Positions 1 to 5,857 of a stretch of DNA of 6,707 nucleotides are shown one piece after another (the stretch's first letter is position 1; the number at the start of each line of letters is the position of its first letter). The stretch covers positions 1 to 6,707 of the forward strand of contig MEUF01000068.1 in NCBI GenBank assembly GCA_001771615.1, given 5' to 3'. The notes under the pieces were generated by a model, which was not told the origin of the DNA, made no database searches, and saw nothing but the letters and a program-made list of their open reading frames with translations. The position numbers and the translations under genes are program-made. Source of the stretch: a candidate division WOR-1 bacterium RIFOXYB2_FULL_48_7 (lineage in GTDB: Bacteria; Margulisbacteria; WOR-1; O2-12-FULL-45-9; XYB2-FULL-48-7).

Positions 1-506
1 GTTTTTGCCAGGGCTTTTTCCAGTTCAGCTTCTTTTTTAATGACAGAGACCCCCAGACTGGAGCCTTCTGATACCGGCTTAATAACCAGCGGAAAGGGAA
101 AAACCCGCCTGACCCTTTCGGCTTCTTTCTTAATATCGCCAGAGGGATTTATCTCCATGAATGCCGGGGTGGGGATGCCGCTGGCAGAAAAGATCTTTTT
201 TGCGGCCAGTTTGTTCATTGCCAGGGCAGAGGCCAGGACCTTGGATCCGGTATAGGGGATACCGGCAATTTCCAGCATCCCCTGGACGGCGCCATCTTCA
301 CCGTATTTGCCGTGCAGGGCGATGTAAACCAGATCAATATCTTTCTTTTTCAGTTTGGCGATCAGGTCGTCAGTGAGGTCAAACATGGTGACATTGAAGC
401 CCTGCTTTTTGAGTGAGGCAAAAACGTTTTTACCAGAGCGGAGCGAAACTTCTCTCTCGCCCGATCGTCCCCCGCAAAGGACGGCAATTTTCTTGTGGTC
501 AATCAC
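1..506 (-). CDS. ddl: D-alanine--D-alanine ligase, N-terminal part (cut by window edge)
   Basis: Cytoplasmic ATP-grasp enzyme that joins two D-alanines for the peptidoglycan precursor stem peptide. The 168 visible residues cover the N-terminal domain and the start of the central ATP-grasp domain. Motifs seen are GGRSGEREVSLRSG at residues 12-25 (E17 matches E15 of E. coli DdlB), LHGKYGEDGAVQG at 64-76, GIPYTGSKVLASALAMNK at 82-99 (K99), and VIKPVSEGSSLGV at 141-153 (K143 and S149, ATP and substrate contacts by homology). Family members are about 300-370 residues, so roughly half is outside the window, including the omega-loop Tyr that helps separate D-Ala from D-lactate ligases. The start is GTG at 506-504; an in-frame TAA lies six codons upstream and no earlier start exists. 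No Shine-Dalgarno is visible. It lies 39 bp after the unknown gene on the same strand, so it could be cotranscribed or use its own promoter. Identity is secure from the motifs. Confidence 0.95.
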   Translation of the reverse strand, partial: MIDHKKIAVLCGGRSGEREVSLRSGKNVFASLKKQGFNVTMFDLTDDLIAKLKKKDIDLVYIALHGKYGEDGAVQGMLEIAGIPYTGSKVLASALAMNKLAAKKIFSASGIPTPAFMEINPSGDIKKEAERVRRVFPFPLVIKPVSEGSSLGVSVIKKEAELEKALAK

Positions 507-515
507 GACGTATTT

Positions 516-545
516 ATTTTACCACAAAGCCCTATCCGTCGTAAA
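516..545 (-). promoter_or_regulatory. Possible promoter of ddl (extended -10)
   Basis: In the 39-bp gap before ddl, the minus strand carries TGGTAAAAT, an extended -10 with TAAAAT at 521-516. A weak -35 candidate, TTTACG at 545-540, lies 18 bp upstream. The predicted transcription start (about 509) would fall within a few bases of the GTG start codon. This would make the message leaderless or nearly so, consistent with the missing Shine-Dalgarno. AT-rich gaps produce such boxes by chance, so confidence is low. Confidence 0.25.
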
Positions 546-1343
546 TTAAATCCCTAAATTTCTTAGCTTGGCCCCTAGCCCTCGGCCCATGGTTTTTAAT
601 CGAGCAGGGGGAGCCTGGTCTAAAATATATTGGCCGTCGGCTGCCCGCCGGGCATAACGGTCATATAGTTGTTCCATTCCAAGGTCGTGCCAGTGTTTAA
701 CTGCCCTCCGATGTCTTGGTGGGCGGACATGTTCGAGGCCATTGCGCACTAATTGTTCAAAACGGGGTTTGTGTGGTGGCAGTGGCAGTATCGGGCCGCC
801 CTGTTCATCGGCCGGATAAATGAATACTCCTTGTCTTTCTGACCAAAGGCTAAGGTGCTGGAAATCTTGTTCTGAATAGGCTATCTTGCCTCCGACATCC
901 GGAAATCTCTTGCCGTGGCCATTGTCAACTTGGCCGCCGATCTTTTCTATTACCAGGGCCACGCTTCTTGTCCGATAATCTATGCTAGTTACGGTAAGGG
1001 CCAGGCTGTCGGTTTTGCTATAGCTGGTATTAGCTGTAAACATGACTCGCGACCCTTCAGTTAATTCAGCTAATAGAGGCAGCAATGTCTCACGAAGGGC
1101 AAAAGGATCGATGTGGTGTTCCCTAATACCAAAGGTCTTAACGCTCCCTCCCAGAATAGAGCCCACAAATCCGGACTTGACCTGTCCACGCTTGTCCTTG
1201 AACTCTACATTTGCATGTTCGAGCCCGGCTTGAATTGATGAATATGGGAGTCTTACTCCAGCAACAAGGAACAAAGTACGTTCGGTTGTCTTAATTCTTT
1301 GGGGCTTGGCAAGCACACCTTGTGACCTGGCATTTATTCTCAT
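546..1343 (-). CDS. Hypothetical protein, 265 residues, no recognised family
   Basis: I do not recognise this protein. It has no signal peptide and no membrane segment, so it is probably cytoplasmic. The first 130 or so residues look like a mixed alpha/beta domain, with alternating strands (LFLVAGVRLPYSS at 24-36, and SLALTVTSIDYRTRSVALVIEKI at 113-135). The C-terminal third is rich in His, Arg and Lys (PPRHRRAVKHWHD at 208-220) and ends in a short basic tail (RLKTMGRGLGAKLRNLGI, 248-265) that could contact nucleic acid; that role is only inference. The ATG at 1343 is well supported by AAAAGGAG six bases upstream. Codon use differs from the neighbours: in the first 160 codons lysine is almost always AAG (about 9 of 10), and GGA, AGA, ATA and ACA are common, whereas neighbouring genes favour AAA. 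This points to a different origin or expression class. It precedes ddl by 39 bp and is divergent from icd. It is very likely a real gene. Confidence 0.8.
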   Translation of the reverse strand: MRINARSQGVLAKPQRIKTTERTLFLVAGVRLPYSSIQAGLEHANVEFKDKRGQVKSGFVGSILGGSVKTFGIREHHIDPFALRETLLPLLAELTEGSRVMFTANTSYSKTDSLALTVTSIDYRTRSVALVIEKIGGQVDNGHGKRFPDVGGKIAYSEQDFQHLSLWSERQGVFIYPADEQGGPILPLPPHKPRFEQLVRNGLEHVRPPRHRRAVKHWHDLGMEQLYDRYARRAADGQYILDQAPPARLKTMGRGLGAKLRNLGI

Positions 1344-1349
1344 TGCTTT

Positions 1350-1357
1350 CTCCTTTT
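1350..1357 (-). promoter_or_regulatory. Ribosome binding site of the unknown gene
   Basis: AAAAGGAG on the minus strand, six bases before the ATG at 1343. It is the strongest Shine-Dalgarno in the window and fixes the start of the unknown gene. It overlaps the -35 box of the divergent icd promoter by two bases (1356-1357). Confidence 0.75.
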
Positions 1358-1384
1358 AACAAAAGACCAATTATTTGATATAAT
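1356..1384 (+). promoter_or_regulatory. Sigma-70-type promoter for icd
   Basis: TTAACA (1356-1361, five of six to TTGACA) and a perfect TATAAT (1379-1384) are separated by exactly 17 bp. The expected transcription start is near 1391. It sits in the 93-bp divergent gap and points towards the isocitrate dehydrogenase gene. A five-base inverted repeat, ATTAT/ATAAT (1370-1374 and 1380-1384), straddles the -10 and might be an operator, but it is short and AT-rich. On the opposite strand, TAAAAT (1391-1386) is a weak -10 candidate for the unknown gene without a convincing -35. Confidence 0.75.
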
Positions 1385-1402
1385 GATTTTAGGAGTGAAT
1401 AA

Positions 1403-1447
1403 ATGAAAATTTCAGTCTATTTAGAAAGGGAGAACCATGACTTATAA
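1403..1447 (+). CDS. Possible 14-codon leader peptide overlapping the icd start
   Basis: A short [17 protein letters not shown], runs from ATG at 1403 to TAA at 1445-1447. It has its own Shine-Dalgarno, AGGAG at 1391-1395, seven bases ahead of its ATG. It ends 11 bases inside icd in a different frame, so a ribosome terminating there would be placed over the icd start at 1437. That arrangement would allow translational coupling or leader control. The peptide shows no run of a single amino acid and no obvious regulatory motif. The predicted transcript start coincides with the AGGAG, so this site may lie at the extreme 5' end of the mRNA and work poorly. It could be chance. Confidence 0.35.
   Translation: MKISVYLERENHDL
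1425..1432 (+). promoter_or_regulatory. Ribosome binding site of icd
   Basis: AAAGGGAG lies four bases before the ATG at 1437, supporting that start. It is embedded in the codons of the possible leader ORF. Confidence 0.65.
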
Positions 1448-2519
1448 AATTACTTTGATCCCGGGTGATGGTATCGGTCCAGAAGTTTCCGAAGCGGCCA
1501 GGCGTTGTGTCGATGCGACGGGCGTAAAAATTGACTGGGAAATTGCCGAAGCCGGAGCCGATGTCATCAATAAATACGGCACCCCGCTGCCCGATTCTAC
1601 CCTTGCCTCAATCAGAAAGAATAAAGTTGCCCTCAAGGGGCCGCTAACTACCCCCATCGGGACCGGTTTTCGGTCGGTCAATGTGGCTATCCGCAAAGAA
1701 CTTGATCTCTATGCCTGCCTGCGGCCGACCAAATCATATCTAGGGGTCCGGTCAAAATATCAGGACATTGATCTGGTTGTCGTCCGAGAAAATACCGAAG
1801 ACCTCTACGCCGGTATCGAATTTGAAGAGGGTAAGCCGGAGACAAAAAGTTTGATTGCAGAAATTGAAAAACTGGGCAAAAAGAAGATTCGTCCTGATTC
1901 AGGCATCTCCATCAAGCCGATCTCTATTACCGGGACCAAGCGAATTGTTAAATTTGCTTTTGATTATGCTGTCAAGCATGGCCGGAAAAAAGTGACTGCG
2001 ATTTCCAAGGCCAATATTATGAAATTCACCGACGGGCTCTTTTTTGCCGCTGCCCGGGAGGTGGCTAAGGAATATGCAGGGAAAATCGAGTATGAAGAGC
2101 GGTTGATCGACAATATGTGCATGCAACTGGTCCAAAAACCAGAGCTATATGATGTGCTTTGTCTCCCCAACCTTTATGGGGATATTCTTTCTGACCTGTG
2201 TGCCGGATTGATCGGCGGTTTGGGTATTGCCCCGGGGGCCAATCTTGGTGAAGGTTTGGCCGTATTTGAGGCCATTCATGGTTCGGCCCCTAAATATGCC
2301 GGCCAAAACAAGGTTAACCCTGTGGCGATGATTCTCTCGGCAGTTTTAATGCTTGAATACCTGGGCGAAAAGGCTGCGGCCAACAGGCTGGAAGCGGCCG
2401 TCGCCGGGGTTATCGCGAAAGGGGAGAAGGTAACTTATGACCTGAAGTCCGACCGGAATGACCCTTCAGCCGTCGGGACTTCACAGATGGCCGACGCGAT
2501 AATTTCCGCTTTGCAATAA
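1437..2519 (+). CDS. icd: Isocitrate dehydrogenase, short type, probably NADP-dependent
   Basis: Oxidatively decarboxylates isocitrate to 2-oxoglutarate in the cytoplasm, giving a glutamate precursor and reduced cofactor. It has 360 residues, the short homodimeric form of the isocitrate/isopropylmalate dehydrogenase family (E. coli Icd is 416). Motifs: [11 protein letters not shown] at 7-17; SVNVAIR at 80-86 and R96 (isocitrate binding; S80 aligns with E. coli S113); [13 protein letters not shown] at 117-129 (R117, Y124); [11 protein letters not shown] at 190-200 (catalytic K191); D225, D249 and D253 (metal ligands); and [15 protein letters not shown] at 281-295. The Lys-Tyr pair K286-Y287, together with V293 and Y334, matches NADP-binding residues of E. 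coli Icd. NAD enzymes usually have Asp-Ile or similar there. The Arg equivalent to E. coli R395 is not conserved (Ser). The SVNV substrate motif argues against isopropylmalate dehydrogenase. It has its own strong promoter. Its last 110 bp overlap the convergent beta-lactamase-like gene, which cannot be shifting the conserved icd C-terminus. Confidence 0.93.
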   Translation: MTYKITLIPGDGIGPEVSEAARRCVDATGVKIDWEIAEAGADVINKYGTPLPDSTLASIRKNKVALKGPLTTPIGTGFRSVNVAIRKELDLYACLRPTKSYLGVRSKYQDIDLVVVRENTEDLYAGIEFEEGKPETKSLIAEIEKLGKKKIRPDSGISIKPISITGTKRIVKFAFDYAVKHGRKKVTAISKANIMKFTDGLFFAAAREVAKEYAGKIEYEERLIDNMCMQLVQKPELYDVLCLPNLYGDILSDLCAGLIGGLGIAPGANLGEGLAVFEAIHGSAPKYAGQNKVNPVAMILSAVLMLEYLGEKAAANRLEAAVAGVIAKGEKVTYDLKSDRNDPSAVGTSQMADAIISALQ

Positions 2520-3417
2520 TTTTCCTTTTTAAGCGCTTTTTTGTTTTTACTTCCGGGGTGGGGACCTTTTCTCCGGTATACTCTTCATAGACCAGGCGGG
2601 AGACATCATTGATTATTTTCCTTCCTTCGCGTTTTTTCGGAAAATTCCTGGTAAAGATCGCCAGGACATAGTTGCCGGCCTTGGTATAGACTACCCCGAC
2701 GTCATTAAGAATCCCGGTCAGGTTGCCGGTCTTATCTGCGACAATTGTCCCGGGCGGGACACCGCGCCAGATCCCCCAGCGATAGCGCTGGTTTTTCATA
2801 AAATAGAGCATTTCTTGGGATGAATCCTTGTCAAACCCATAACTTTCCTGAATTTTGAGCGTCAGATAGGCCATATCCAAAGGGCAGGTGCGATTATTGT
2901 TGTTTGATGGGGGCTCGACTAACATGGTGTGGTCGTTTAGGACAGTGTTTTTGATATCATTGGCCTGGAGATATTGATTAATATTGCCGAGGCCAATCCG
3001 ATCGACCAGCATCTTGGTCGCAGTGTTGTCGGAGCGCATAATCATCAGGCCGATTAAATCTTTTAGCGACATGACCGTGCCCGGCTTCATCCACTGCAGG
3101 TAACCCGATCCCCCAACCTTGTCCTCTTTTCTTAATTTTAGTTTCTCAGCCAGATTAAGTTGCTTGAGCTCTACTAGATGATAAGCCGCCGCCATCACCG
3201 GCACTTTGGCGACCGAGGCGGCCGGGAATTCCATTGAGCCATTGACTTGTAAAATGTCGCCGGTTTTTAGGTCAATAAAGGCCACTCCCACCTTATGTTT
3301 GAAGGGAGCTAACTGATGATTAAGTTTTGCTTGCAGAGCTAAGGGGTCATAAGACCAGGCTGTTTGGCAAAAGACGTTCCAAGCCAGCAGGCCAATAAAA
3401 AATTTCAATCGCCGCAT
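2410..3417 (-). CDS. Exported class A beta-lactamase-like serine hydrolase with basic C-terminal tail
   Basis: Exported serine hydrolase of the class A beta-lactamase fold. Residues 1-22 form a signal peptide (RRLK, hydrophobic core, AWS cleavage site). C17 is not in a lipobox, so it is not a lipoprotein. Catalytic motifs: S68-V-A-K71 (the SxxK), S129-D-N131 (SDN), E168-P-P-S-N172 (the E166/N170 pair) and K229-T-G231 (KTG), with D181 in the position of D179. The Arg that normally pairs with that Asp across the omega loop is Leu166. True beta-lactamase activity is therefore plausible but unproven; a role on peptidoglycan peptides is an alternative. The fold should end near residue 280. Residues 291-335 form a tail with 19 Lys/Arg and no acidic residue, and the last 36 or so are encoded antisense to icd. 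The ATG at 3417 follows the upstream stop by one base, with no Shine-Dalgarno, suggesting coupled translation. It is the last gene of the minus-strand cluster. Confidence 0.88.
   Translation of the reverse strand: MRRLKFFIGLLAWNVFCQTAWSYDPLALQAKLNHQLAPFKHKVGVAFIDLKTGDILQVNGSMEFPAASVAKVPVMAAAYHLVELKQLNLAEKLKLRKEDKVGGSGYLQWMKPGTVMSLKDLIGLMIMRSDNTATKMLVDRIGLGNINQYLQANDIKNTVLNDHTMLVEPPSNNNNRTCPLDMAYLTLKIQESYGFDKDSSQEMLYFMKNQRYRWGIWRGVPPGTIVADKTGNLTGILNDVGVVYTKAGNYVLAIFTRNFPKKREGRKIINDVSRLVYEEYTGEKVPTPEVKTKKRLKRKIIAKRKLSRRPSVKSRRLKGHSGRTSGHKLPSPLSR
2529..2544 (-). other. A6 run that decides the end of the beta-lactamase-like protein
   Basis: The minus strand reads ACA AAA AAG CGC TTA, with six As at 2542-2537. 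With five As, or after a +1 shift, the frame would read GCT TAA and stop at 2531-2529, nine bases past the icd stop codon, removing the tail and the overlap. The in-frame heptamer A AAA AAG is also the classic -1 slippery sequence of dnaX; a -1 shift would run to a stop at 2437-2435. Whether any frameshifting occurs here is unknown. Confidence 0.4.
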
Positions 3418-3418
3418 A

Positions 3419-4051
3419 CTAGGGGTCGACCGGGAACCATTCTCTGGTTTTTTGCGGGTAGACGACGATTTTTTTTACCGCCGGGAGAAAAAGCGCTTGA
3501 TCGACCTTGTAGCCGCCTTCCTCCGGCAACCCGGTGAACCGGGCAATGGCCAGCTTGCTGGTTCCGTTGGCGGTTTGCCAGTAGCTTTTTATGGTGACGT
3601 CTTTGACCCAGTAATTTTTTAAACGGAGGTGGCTTTTCCCCTGATCATAACTAAGCTGGTACTCCCAGTAGGGGATGGGGTAATTGAAAGTATTATCTTC
3701 TTTTGAAGCCAGCAGGGTGATAACAACAGGGAATTGCTCAGGGTTAATTGGCCGCAGAGGGCGCAGGTGTTTTTTTATTTTATATAATTGGTTGGTTAAT
3801 TGGTCCCGAGAGTAGTTTTCCTCTTCATCGCGGAATGTCAACTTGTTGAGCTGCCGATCGGGGAGCGAATAATGCCAAAGTTCTGTCATCGACGGGCCTT
3901 CATTATAATATTGGTAGATTAAATAAATTGACCGGCCGGAAGGATCAGCCCCGAGGATTTCGATCTCTTCTTCTCCGCCGACTGTCGCGAGCGCCGGGCC
4001 AAACAAGACAAAAGCCAGCAAGACTGTTAGAGATAAAAGATTTCTTAACAC
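3419..4051 (-). CDS. Exported protein of unknown function, one PD40-like segment
   Basis: I do not recognise the family. With the GTG start at 4051 the protein has 210 residues and opens with a clean signal peptide: MLRN, a hydrophobic core, and A20-L21-A22 as a probable cleavage site, so it is probably periplasmic or secreted. Residues 33-69 or so (ADPSGRSIYLI then ELWHYSLPDRQLNKLTF) resemble one blade of the TolB/PD40 beta-propeller type, but only one copy is present. The rest is rich in Tyr, Trp and Pro, suggesting a beta-rich domain. A TTG at 4084 would add 11 residues and overlap rsmA by 26 bp; I prefer GTG because it gives the normal signal-peptide N-terminus and neither start has a Shine-Dalgarno. 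It starts 7 bp after the rsmA stop and is followed after one base by the beta-lactamase-like gene, also exported. The pair may share a cell-envelope task, but that is inference. Confidence 0.75.
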   Translation of the reverse strand: MLRNLLSLTVLLAFVLFGPALATVGGEEEIEILGADPSGRSIYLIYQYYNEGPSMTELWHYSLPDRQLNKLTFRDEEENYSRDQLTNQLYKIKKHLRPLRPINPEQFPVVITLLASKEDNTFNYPIPYWEYQLSYDQGKSHLRLKNYWVKDVTIKSYWQTANGTSKLAIARFTGLPEEGGYKVDQALFLPAVKKIVVYPQKTREWFPVDP

Positions 4052-4057
4052 AAATAA

Positions 4058-4066
4058 ATTATAGCA
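4058..4066 (-). promoter_or_regulatory. Possible extended -10 promoter inside the rsmA end
   Basis: TGCTATAAT on the minus strand is a perfect extended -10 (TGnTATAAT). It overlaps the rsmA stop codon, with the TATAAT at 4063-4058. The predicted transcription start, seven bases on, falls at the GTG start at 4051, which would give a leaderless message. No good -35 is visible; the best is TTGTCC at only 15 bp spacing. The last rsmA codons (ATG CTA TAA) create the box, so it may be coincidence. Confidence 0.3.
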
Positions 4067-4865
4067 TATTGGCCAGTTGGACAAATTCTTCGATTGCCAG
4101 GGTTTCCGGCCGGCGGGAGAGGTCGATCGGCGGGTTGGTCAAGGCAAATTCTTTGAGCGAATTACGCAGGGTCTTGCGCCGCTGCTGAAAAGCCCGATGG
4201 ACCAGGTCAAAAAATAGTTTTTCATTGTTGACCTGGTACCTGGGGGACTGATAGGGGGTTAATTTGATGATTGCCGAGCTGACCTCCGGCCAGGGGAGAA
4301 ACGATGACTTGGAAACCAGAGAAACCAATTCAACGTCGGCGTAAAATTGCGTAAAAATTGAGAAGGAGCCATACTTTTTTGAGCCCGGCTTGGCTGCCAT
4401 CCTCTCGGCCACCTCTTTTTGTGCCATCAGCACCGCCAAGGTCGGTTTGTGCTCCCCGGTCAAAATCTTTTCAATTATAGGCGAGGTAATATAGTAAGGC
4501 AGGTTGCCGATTACTTTGTATGGGCGATTGCCAGTTACCAGATTGCCGATTACTGTTTTAAGAATATCCCCCTGGACGACAGAAACATTGGGGTAGGGGG
4601 AGAGGATTTCCTGGCTGATTTGCACCAGCTCTTTATCGATTTCTATGGCTGTTAACTGTCCGGCCTGGGCGGCAATTTCGGCCGTGACCACTCCCAACCC
4701 CGAGCCAATTTCTATGACAGTATCAGCGGGGGTCAATTCGGCCGCTTTAATTATTCTTTGGACGACCAGCGGATCAATTAAAAAATGCTGGCCGAGCGAT
4801 TTACGGGGGAAACGATTGTAGGTGGCCAATAGTTCTCTGGTTATTTGGGCCAGAGTTCTGTTCAT
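4059..4865 (-). CDS. rsmA: 16S rRNA dimethyladenosine transferase (RsmA/KsgA)
   Basis: SAM-dependent methyltransferase that dimethylates two adjacent adenosines in the 3'-terminal hairpin of 16S rRNA (A1518 and A1519 in E. coli) during small-subunit assembly. It has 268 residues, the usual length. Motifs: KSLGQHFLIDP at 22-32 (SAM and N-terminal signature); VIEIGSGLGVVTAEIA at 50-65 (motif I); AIEIDKEL at 73-80; VQGDIL at 97-102; IGNLPYYITSPI at 119-130 (catalytic NLPY); SFLPWPEVSSAIIKL at 188-202; and AFQQRRKTLRNSL at 225-237. The C-terminal helical domain is complete. The ATG at 4865 overlaps the pdxA stop in an ATGA, so translation is probably coupled; the Shine-Dalgarno (AGG) is weak. The pdxA-rsmA order is the same as in the surA-pdxA-rsmA operon of Enterobacteria. 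Loss of this activity is the classical cause of kasugamycin resistance. Nothing is missing. Confidence 0.97.
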   Translation of the reverse strand: MNRTLAQITRELLATYNRFPRKSLGQHFLIDPLVVQRIIKAAELTPADTVIEIGSGLGVVTAEIAAQAGQLTAIEIDKELVQISQEILSPYPNVSVVQGDILKTVIGNLVTGNRPYKVIGNLPYYITSPIIEKILTGEHKPTLAVLMAQKEVAERMAAKPGSKKYGSFSIFTQFYADVELVSLVSKSSFLPWPEVSSAIIKLTPYQSPRYQVNNEKLFFDLVHRAFQQRRKTLRNSLKEFALTNPPIDLSRRPETLAIEEFVQLANML

Positions 4866-5857
4866 GCCTGCCTGGAAAAATCGGCGGCGACCTTGATGGC
4901 TTCAGCCAGGCTGGCGGCATTGGCCCAGCCTTTACCGGCAATATCGAAGCCGGTGCCGTGATCGACCGAGGTCCGGATAATCGGTAGCCCGACAGTTACG
5001 TTGACCGCTTTGTTGAAGGCGATAAGTTTGAGCGGAATTAACCCCTGGTCGTGATACATTGCCAGGACCAAGTCATAAAGCCCGCTATTAGCCAAATTAA
5101 AGACGGCATCCGGAGAAAGTGGGCCGGTAACATTAATCCCTAGTTTCTTGGCTTCTGCCACCGCCGGGGCAATTATTTTCTTTTCTTCCTGGCCGAATAG
5201 CCCATTTTCTCCCGCGTGAGGGTTAAGCCCGGCCACGGCAATCCGCGGGGCTGTCCCCCGCAGGTGGGTGAGAGTTTTATGGGCCAACTTTAATAGCTGG
5301 ACAAGTTTTTTCCTGTTCAATAATTTTGGGACCCGCTGCAGCGGGACATGGATGGTGGCCAGCATAATCCAGAGCCGGTCGGAGACAAACATCATGGCGT
5401 ACTCTTTGGCTTTGGTGCGAGCGGCCAAAAGCTCGGTATGTCCTTGATAATGATAACCAGCCAGGCGGATGGCCTCTTTGCTGATCGGCGCGGTAACGAG
5501 GGCGGAAATCGCTTTGGCTTGGGCGAGGGCGATCCCTTTTTCCAAATATTCCATGGCCGCCTTGCCCGCCAAACGGTTAACCTTTCCCATGGGGATTTTG
5601 TTCGGATCGGCATTATTGAGGTCGATGAGATCGATTGAGTTGGGCAAAAATTGTCCTTCAGCCGGCGAACTGATCGGATTGATTTCTAAATTACGGATTT
5701 TGGCGGTTTTCATGGCTTGGCGCAAGGCGCGACGGTCCCCAATCACCAAGGTTCGAGCATATTTTCTGGCCTCACCAGAGGCAAAAACTTTTGCGCAAAT
5801 TTCCGGGCCGATCCCGGCCGGGTCACCCATGGTGATGGCAATGAGCGGTTTGGTCAT
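4862..5857 (-). CDS. pdxA: 4-hydroxythreonine-4-phosphate dehydrogenase (PdxA)
   Basis: Cytoplasmic NAD(P)-dependent enzyme of the DXP-dependent pyridoxal phosphate pathway. It oxidises 4-phosphohydroxy-L-threonine to a product that PdxJ condenses with deoxyxylulose phosphate. It has 331 residues, as usual for the family. Motifs: ITMGDPAGIGPEI at 8-20; GHTELLA at 139-145 (substrate-binding H140, T141); metal-binding histidines H170 (ATIHVPL), H214 (LNPHAGENG) and H269 (MYHDQGLIP); GPLSPDAVF at 245-253; and the C-terminal RTSVDHGTGFDIAGKGWAN at 295-313. The PdxA2/DenD-like paralogues share the fold but usually stand in sugar-catabolic clusters, and the rsmA neighbour favours true PdxA. The ATG at 5857 shares one base with the upstream stop (TAATG), and there is no clear Shine-Dalgarno, so translation probably follows from the aminotransferase gene. 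The adjacent aminotransferase uses PLP, the end product of this pathway. Confidence 0.95.
   Translation of the reverse strand: MTKPLIAITMGDPAGIGPEICAKVFASGEARKYARTLVIGDRRALRQAMKTAKIRNLEINPISSPAEGQFLPNSIDLIDLNNADPNKIPMGKVNRLAGKAAMEYLEKGIALAQAKAISALVTAPISKEAIRLAGYHYQGHTELLAARTKAKEYAMMFVSDRLWIMLATIHVPLQRVPKLLNRKKLVQLLKLAHKTLTHLRGTAPRIAVAGLNPHAGENGLFGQEEKKIIAPAVAEAKKLGINVTGPLSPDAVFNLANSGLYDLVLAMYHDQGLIPLKLIAFNKAVNVTVGLPIIRTSVDHGTGFDIAGKGWANAASLAEAIKVAADFSRQA

Noticed and set aside
40..549. Plus-strand ORFs across the left edge
   Set aside because: They are antisense shadows of the ddl frame, with no recognisable motifs or ribosome binding sites.
1370..1384. Inverted repeat ATTAT-TTGAT-ATAAT as a repressor operator
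   Set aside because: The arms are five AT-only bases, expected by chance in an AT-rich promoter. It is mentioned with the promoter but not called separately.
2529..2543. Palindrome AAGCGCTT followed by a T run as a terminator between icd and the beta-lactamase-like gene
   Set aside because: The eight-base palindrome has no loop and arms of only four bases, too short for an intrinsic terminator hairpin. It also lies inside the convergent coding region.
3350..3417. Lipoprotein signal in the beta-lactamase-like protein (Cys17)
   Set aside because: The residues before the Cys (NVF) do not fit a lipobox, while AWS at 20-22 fits signal peptidase I.
4052..4084. TTG at 4084 as the start of the exported protein
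   Set aside because: It has no Shine-Dalgarno and puts polar and aromatic residues ahead of the signal peptide. The GTG at 4051 gives a normal signal sequence.
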